Assembly: GCA_030247915.1 (NCBI GenBank)
Contig: JAPDRQ010000114.1
Coordinates: 1-64,000, forward strand
Length of the DNA: 64,000 nucleotides
Source: Neophaeococcomyces mojaviensis
Lineage: Eukaryota > Ascomycota > Eurotiomycetes > Chaetothyriales
Direction: 5' to 3'
A program made the translations under genes and the position numbers. Positions 58,304-64,000 of this stretch are shown here, in pieces. The notes below the pieces were generated by a model. The model ran no database searches, was not told the origin of the DNA, and saw only the letters and a program-made list of their open reading frames with translations. Every line of letters starts with the position of its first letter. The first letter of the stretch is position 1.

Positions 58304-59963
58304 TTTGACATGAGAGGTCTGTTAGATAGAACAGCCTGAGCTCGTAGGTACAAAGACACTAAATTGGCATTCCAAGGCGAGTGTGGGGTTTTCCAGACCA
58401 ATGTAAGTGGAGTACGTCAGTACCACTTACCCCATTTCTATCATCCACTAGGCACAACATACGGAAATCACTATTCCGCTTGTCAAGAAGATTACTAGTC
58501 GATCTGTGACCCAGATCCGACGAAAGTTTCTAAAACTGAGGTTCACGGGTAGCTTTGGGGAAGAGGTTCTGGTCGTGTTGCCATTGGTTTCCAAAAAAAG
58601 CCCTCATAGATGGCCCCCCCTTTAGGGCCGACATCTAAGCGTCGGAGTCCGTTCCAAATTCCTTTACTTCGTACGAAGAGAACCGGGAAAGCCGCTACTC
58701 ATCAAGGTTTGTATGCTACAGATGGCACAAAGGAGTCCGAGTAGATTGCTCGAAGCACAGTCATAAGCAGAGACACAAGCACAAATTATACAAGGGAGCC
58801 GCAATACACTTCCACATTAAGCATCAGCGCACATAATTAAACATATCCTCACCATGATAGGCAGCAGATACACGATAGTAGATAGAGGTCGATAAAGCCT
58901 GTGCACAGCTCACTTCGGGCCTGGCTTCCCGCTGTCCAGCAGCAACAGTCTGTAAAGTCTAAAAGTATGTCACGTAAGTCGTGGATAATCCAAAATGGAA
59001 GTATTTCGCCCTACAAGACACTTGTTGGAGAAATTCAGAAGGCCATCCCTAAAATCATTGAATGTTACTGAGGAGCGAAGCTAGGCTGATTACGAGCTAG
59101 TCAGTCTGTTATCACCCCTTTAGCGGCGATGAATCCGAAGACTTTGGGAGTGTTATATGGGGCAGCATTGTCAGGGAAGCCAAGCAGGAGAGTAAAAATG
59201 CAACTTAATGTCATACATGATCGCGTTACGATTCTTTTGACGAAGTTGATGGAGCGCATAATATTGAGCGAGGGAAAAATTATTCGTAGATGACAGATCG
59301 CAGTGATAACACCTTAAGAGGTTTTGGTTGCATCATGTTTAGCCTCACATTTTCTTGCATTAGGTGGCGATGCTGCCATTAAGTTAATGCTGATATCGAT
59401 TTTCTGTGTTGAGGTCCGGCGGGGTCGCAGACACTGCAATCAAGCTTTTCGGGGTTGGGGTAGATCTTTTTAGCGGATGTCAGGATGTGCACGACATCAC
59501 CAAAAGGATACACAACTAGGGGCTAAAGTACGCCGCACATGCTTATTAGCCTATTTCCGATGCTTATCGATGCCTAAAGCTTAGCAACTCGTGACAATTA
59601 ATGCCTTTAGAAATAACAATATTCGTACCTGTTCCTACAGAGAATGGAAGAAGGTTTAAAGGGCTAGAAAGGATGGGCAGGAACACGGCAGGCAGCTAAA
59701 AATGAAAGCCGAGCAATCCGGAATTTTGCCGATGTCTCTATCTCGTGTTTACCCATCATATGTTTCTTGTAGAACCACAAGAAGCTGTAGCTGACATCGG
59801 TACTGTTTTGGAGCATTGCTTTCGCGACCATGGCTGCAGCCGAATATTATCACGATTTTGCTGAGACCGAATCTGGACCAGAAGAGGCACCACTGTCCAA
59901 GCGCGACAGGTTCACGACTTTCGTGTAGGCATACCATCCAGGTTGCGAATATCTTCTCACACA
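58304..59963. promoter_or_regulatory. 1.7-kb interval containing the P450 2 promoter
   Basis: The left part is the P450 2 promoter with an exact octamer. The rest has no recognised gene and probably marks the right border of the cluster. Confidence 0.5.
58382..58389 (+). promoter_or_regulatory. Cluster octamer TGTGGGGT
   Basis: Context GCGAGTGTGGGGTTTTCC, 79 bp upstream of the P450 2 ATG; the rightmost copy seen. Confidence 0.7.
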
Positions 59964-60785
59964 ATGCATAGACGATCCGGTTTCTCGAAGAGTCTCATGC
60001 TGGGCAAAGAGGAAGCACTTAAAGGGAAAGTCCTGCTCGATCAGGCCCTTGGCCTTGGTGCCAAACCAAATGTCATTCCTCCGGGTGCCGCCATGGTCAA
60101 TGCGGAGCTACGCCAAGTGGAGATAGGCTGGCATCCTGTCGCAGGATTTAGCGGCAAATGGTTCGCTGACAAGACTAGGATTGGGCAGAAGATTACGAAG
60201 GAGATTGGTAAGTATCCCGACCCAACACAGCATTGGGCGGTGCTGGTAGGCAATTACGTTCATCAGCTATGGATGGTAGGTTGAGAAGGCGCAACATTGG
60301 CTGTGCCCAGCATTGAGAATTTTTTCTAGGACGAGCACCTAGATATCATCTATATCAACGAAGAGATCAAGCGAGATGAGTGGCACACATTTGAAGTTGG
60401 AAAGACAAGATTCAACGACGAAGCCTTGAGGCAAGCTGGTAAGCTGCGCTTGAATATCTGAAACTGCTGATGTTCAACGCTGCGTGCAGGTGAGATGGTC
60501 ATCCACAACATGAGACAGAAGAGACCTGCATACAATCTTATCAGCAACAACTGTCAGAATTTTGCTGTGAACATACTGGACGCGATAGAGATAGGCGCTC
60601 ATCGTGAATTTGCCACGACTTTTGCCGTCTACCAGCGAGCAACAGGGCGCGGAGCGATTAAAGATCTGTTCAGCGACAATCTTGATGAGCAGTCAGAGCA
60701 AGAGGCGCCAGCGCATGAAGCTACGATGCAATATGCGCACCAGGTGATGGATCAGAACACAACGAAGCTGGACCACCACCATTAA
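59964..60785 (+). CDS. Uncharacterised protein with His...Cys papain/LRAT-like layout
   Basis: Exons 59964-60275, 60330-60438 and 60490-60785 give 238 residues. The core has GWHPVAGFSG, then QHWAVLVGNYVHQLW (conserved-looking His) and about 60 residues later YNLISNNCQNFAVNIL (Cys after Asn-Asn). The spacing resembles the PPPDE/LRAT/NlpC-P60-like fold families that use a His-Cys pair as thiol hydrolases or acyltransferases. That is an inference from layout, not a firm match. The C-terminus is Glu/His-rich and ends in HHH. No signal peptide. The gene is intact and outside the octamer region, so it is probably not part of the cluster. Confidence 0.7.
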
Positions 60786-61788
60786 TTCTGCCTTCTACAG
60801 AATTCTGCATACGGTTGTCTTGCCAACTTCAAGTTTAGCATATGTTTTGTTGAGTTGGAAAACGATTTTGTGTCTGTTGAGGCGTCGCAGAACTTTTGAT
60901 CATGATGACCTTCGCACGACTCTTTCTTTCACGTGCTGCTGTCAGCCACCACCGAGCGAGCCACACCAAATGCGTTCGTCGTAGTTTGATAGCACAACTT
61001 CGTTAGCTACCCACGCATTGAATATTGTAGAAATCTAACAGACCCTATATTTCCTTACACCGCCTAATTAGGATAACAAAAGAATTGCTGAAGTCCGCTA
61101 TAATTGGGTGCAGAGAATAAGGGCACAAAGTAAAGTCCGAAGGCATTGCCGAGGTTGGTTTGTGGAGTGGGAGCCTCAGCCAGCTAAAATGCAGGCTGTC
61201 TAGTTCTAGCCTCGTGGAACCTTTCCGCACGAGGCTGTGGGTAACTAGTCAGGATTAGTCAGGACGGGCTGTGGTAGTCGCTGTCCAATGTAATCGCAAA
61301 TTTTGGATGCGTGCCACAGATGACGTCGAATGTCTTGGCAGTAATCACATAACCCTATTTGGAAAGACAAGGCTGATCAACTCTATTCAAATCAGAACCT
61401 TTGTGACAGGCCTTTGTGTTCTAAGATGGGAACTTGGCATAATCATACGAACATGTCCTGCAGGCAAATTGCGCCCTCAAACCTTTTATTTAAAATGGCC
61501 AATCATTAGATGAAGAGAATATGAGCCAAGTCCATCGCTTCTGGGGCAGTGCCACAGTTTCTCAAGCTTGGACAGCTTGAAGTTGAGATCAACGCATCAA
61601 TATGGGAGTGTCAAAATGATCTTCGTTGAGAGAATCTCTCCTTTGCTGTCGAAAAGTGCCAGACCGACCTATATAAATGTCTCTTAGGTCTTACTTGATC
61701 TTGTCTCTAGGCACTATACCAAGTTCACTGAATAAATTCCGTCTGTATGTAATTCCTGCTCTCAACTTATCAATCACCTCTGCTCACA
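60786..61788. other. 1-kb intergenic interval
   Basis: No convincing frame. The last 150 bp should contain the promoter of the next gene (TATATAAA-like TATATAAATG at 61670-61679). Confidence 0.5.
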
Positions 61789-62557
61789 ATGCTCCTACAC
61801 ATCCCCACTTGTGCCTGCGTTATCGCCAGCACTGTCGCTATAGAAGGCACTGGCACCTTTAACCCCCCACTAGCCAGCTCCTTTATCAACATCGACTTCT
61901 TTGTGGGCTGGCCTGTCAACGCAACTATTCCTAATGGCCTAGTTGCAGTGACTCCTAATGCCGGCGGCACCATTACGGGACATTTCGACGGCTACGTCGT
62001 TGAAAACACCACTGCTTCTATCGAGCGATTTCTGCCTAATGATACAGGCTCAGCAGTATACAGTGTAAGACTGCGACTACTTCTTATTTGTGCTCCTGTT
62101 CCACGAATTGTATTTGACTAATGACGTTACTTTAGGAATATGTCAACGAGCTCCTCATTGCAAACAAAAACGATGAAATGATTTTAGCAAAAATAACGGG
62201 AACTGCCACATATGCTAATGGAGGCCTTCACGGATTCGCACAAGTGTATGTGTAAGACCCTGCCCCAACATGACAACATATCTTCTATACAGACTGCCCC
62301 TATGTCATTACAACAAGGATTTATGACACAGTAAACTATTAGAGACTTTCAAAACTAACATACCACATCACAAACGCTTCGAAACAACCATTCCAGGTCT
62401 GGAGTGGATAAATTACGGCATGTTCGTGGCTGAGTGGGTTGGCGTTACGGATTCCGGTACTGGCAACGCGAAGGTCGAGATTTTCGAGGTCTATTCCGGC
62501 GGCCGAAGGGATGGCCAACCAATACCTGCAATCAATGCTACCGGTACTTCTGCGTAA
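61789..62557 (+). CDS. DUF3237-like small protein
   Basis: Exons 61789-62064, 62136-62245 and 62332-62557 give 203 residues. The pattern GGTITGHFDGYVVENTTASIE, a middle ILAKITGTATYANGG with HGFAQVKLLETF, and the end WINYGMFVAEWVG fits the beta-barrel DUF3237 family, whose biochemical role is unknown. Only a weakly hydrophobic N-terminus (LLHIPTCACVIASTVAI) is present, so secretion is doubtful. The second intron has an alternative acceptor near 62292, but only 62331 keeps the phase. No defects seen. Confidence 0.65.
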
Positions 62558-64000
62558 ATTTTCCGTACATGAGTCTACCTAGTCGGCGAAGCTTAGAACT
62601 ATTTGGCGCTCAAAGGTATCTGCTAACTGTTCAGGAGTCAAGGGTTCAGGTATCGAGGTACATTCCGTTGATTTGTGTGGGGGGACTGCATAGAAGCAGC
62701 TATTATTAATTGGGAAGGTGTTGAGTATTTGCACTCAGCGCACAGCATTCATCAATATTTATTCTTCTTGTGACGACAGACACGTATATATCCCTTCTCG
62801 CTTTCTTGCGCGTTCAGACAAACTTATCACCTAACCGAACTACGCCGTACAGGTTTGGTCTAAGGATTCCGGTCTGCGTGGATGCAGGATAAGCTATAGG
62901 CAGAACAAGTTGTACAAGGTGAGTTTAGCACACAAAAGAGGCTGGAGTAACAAGATACGAGAACCGTGCAAGACTACTACTGACCTTGAGGAAACCCAAC
63001 ATGTTCCCGCTTGTTCAGGGAAGCAGCTACTATGCATAAAACATTTAGCATTCGGGTGAGCATGATCAGCTCAGGAGTCAACAAAGTCACAAGACCTTCA
63101 TCTACGCTAGCTTCACAGCCATCAGCGAGTCTCATACGATCTGAAGCGCATCGAAGTCATTCACAGATCATGCCCACCCTGAACAATATTGTTGACGTCT
63201 CAAGGAGTGCTTTTCAAGAAGCAGAAGTCTTTAACATGTTCCTCCCGCTGACAGAGCAGCTCATAGGCCTTCTGCGTGGTGAACTTGCCGTCACTGAATA
63301 TCGACCCACTACGGTTGAGCAGGAGATGACTTGGTTCCTACTACTGCCAAAGATCACGTCATATGGGATATCACTACTCTAGCGAAGATCTTGTAAGAGG
63401 TAGGAACCATAAACTTGGCACAGAACACGGTGTCTGGTATAATCACTAAGCAGACTAGCAAGGCTGATAACCTTATGGCAATCTTTCTGTTCCATCTCTG
63501 CCATTATCTATAATCCTCCACGATCTTGCCTAGGGTTGTTTCGGATCGAGCTCAGATACAATGTTTGTGGAAGGAGTTTGAGCCCTGACAATATTGGCTT
63601 AGCTTTCAAGAGCTCTACTTGTCGGAAGCTACGTACCAAGAAGTCTTGGGGCGGCCAATCTTGCTCGTTCAAGGTAAGACCTGGCTTTCCGCTCATATTC
63701 ATTCTTGCTCAGGTGTTGTCAAGTATGGTTCATAAGACCGTTGATTTGCATGATCAGTATTGATACAGGTGGAGCTTCTGTGGTCCTACTTAAGACTTTT
63801 AAATTACACGAGAGAGTGGTGATCCAATGCAAGTTGGATCTGACAAGGCAAGCTGTATTGCTCAGGTGGGGTCTGACATGACTTAGGGTGATTCCAAGAC
63901 TATGAAAATTACACAAATGATACTCACGTATCCAAGCACAGCTCGTGGTACCGAGCAGGAAGGTTTGTATGGTATGTTGGTATTTCGATATTTTCTTTTC
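62558..64000. other. Right end of window, unassigned
   Basis: A 123-codon frame at 63011-63382 and a shorter one at 63536-63763 show no family signature. They could belong to a gene with introns that continues past the edge. I do not call a gene here. Confidence 0.4.

Noticed and set aside
1..64000. CRISPR arrays, rRNA genes, bacterial operons
   Set aside because: No regularly spaced direct repeats or rRNA-like sequence; introns and regulator types show a fungal nuclear genome.

Overview
The window comes from a filamentous ascomycete (Pezizomycotina). The genes carry short 47-82 nt GT...AG introns. The regulators are Zn2Cys6 and C2H2 fungal types, there is a HET-domain gene and a GPI-anchored Cys-rich protein, and the repeats carry the mark of repeat-induced point mutation (RIP): TpA-rich sequence almost without CpA/TpG while CpG survives. 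I cannot place it to genus.

Layout. 1-8.7 kb: an open PiggyBac-type transposase running off the left edge, a HET gene cut by one stop, and a Cys-rich GPI-protein gene cut by one stop. 8.75-18.5 kb: a nested transposon stack. The outer element has 33-bp terminal inverted repeats. Inside it lie a 385-bp TRIM-like element and a 7.2-kb Ty3/gypsy chromovirus (366-bp LTRs, 5-bp target duplication), and the chromovirus carries a 231-bp solo-LTR-like insertion. 19-24 kb: a broken alpha/beta hydrolase and an intact Zn2Cys6 regulator. 24.3-58.3 kb: a large gene cluster with no PKS or NRPS. 60-64 kb: two small genes, then unassigned sequence.

The cluster looks catabolic, acting on an aromatic or lactone substrate. 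It encodes two P450s, a FAD phenol-type hydroxylase, a homogentisate-dioxygenase-like ring-opening enzyme, a carboxymuconolactone-decarboxylase-like protein, two metallo-beta-lactamase-fold (lactonase-like) hydrolases, an alpha/beta hydrolase, a carboxylesterase, two 3-hydroxyisobutyrate-dehydrogenase-like reductases, two SDRs, an NmrA/epimerase-like protein, an MFS transporter, a short Zn2Cys6 protein and a C2H2 regulator.

Two observations stand out. First, the octamer TGTGGGGT (ACCCCACA) occurs about a dozen times, all between 27 and 58.4 kb and almost all in promoters. The recognition helices of the cluster's own C2H2 regulator fit a GTG-GGG target, so a self-contained regulon is a reasonable hypothesis. 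Second, the cluster is decaying. The ring-opening dioxygenase, transporter, alpha/beta hydrolase, CMD protein, one SDR, one HIBDH-like gene, the esterase and possibly the C2H2 regulator carry stops or frameshifts. The stops are all C-to-T or G-to-A, mostly in CpA context, which suggests RIP leakage or relaxed selection, while P450s, FAD hydroxylase, both MBLs, one HIBDH, one SDR and the NmrA-like gene remain open. All frames, splice sites and motif counts were read by eye.
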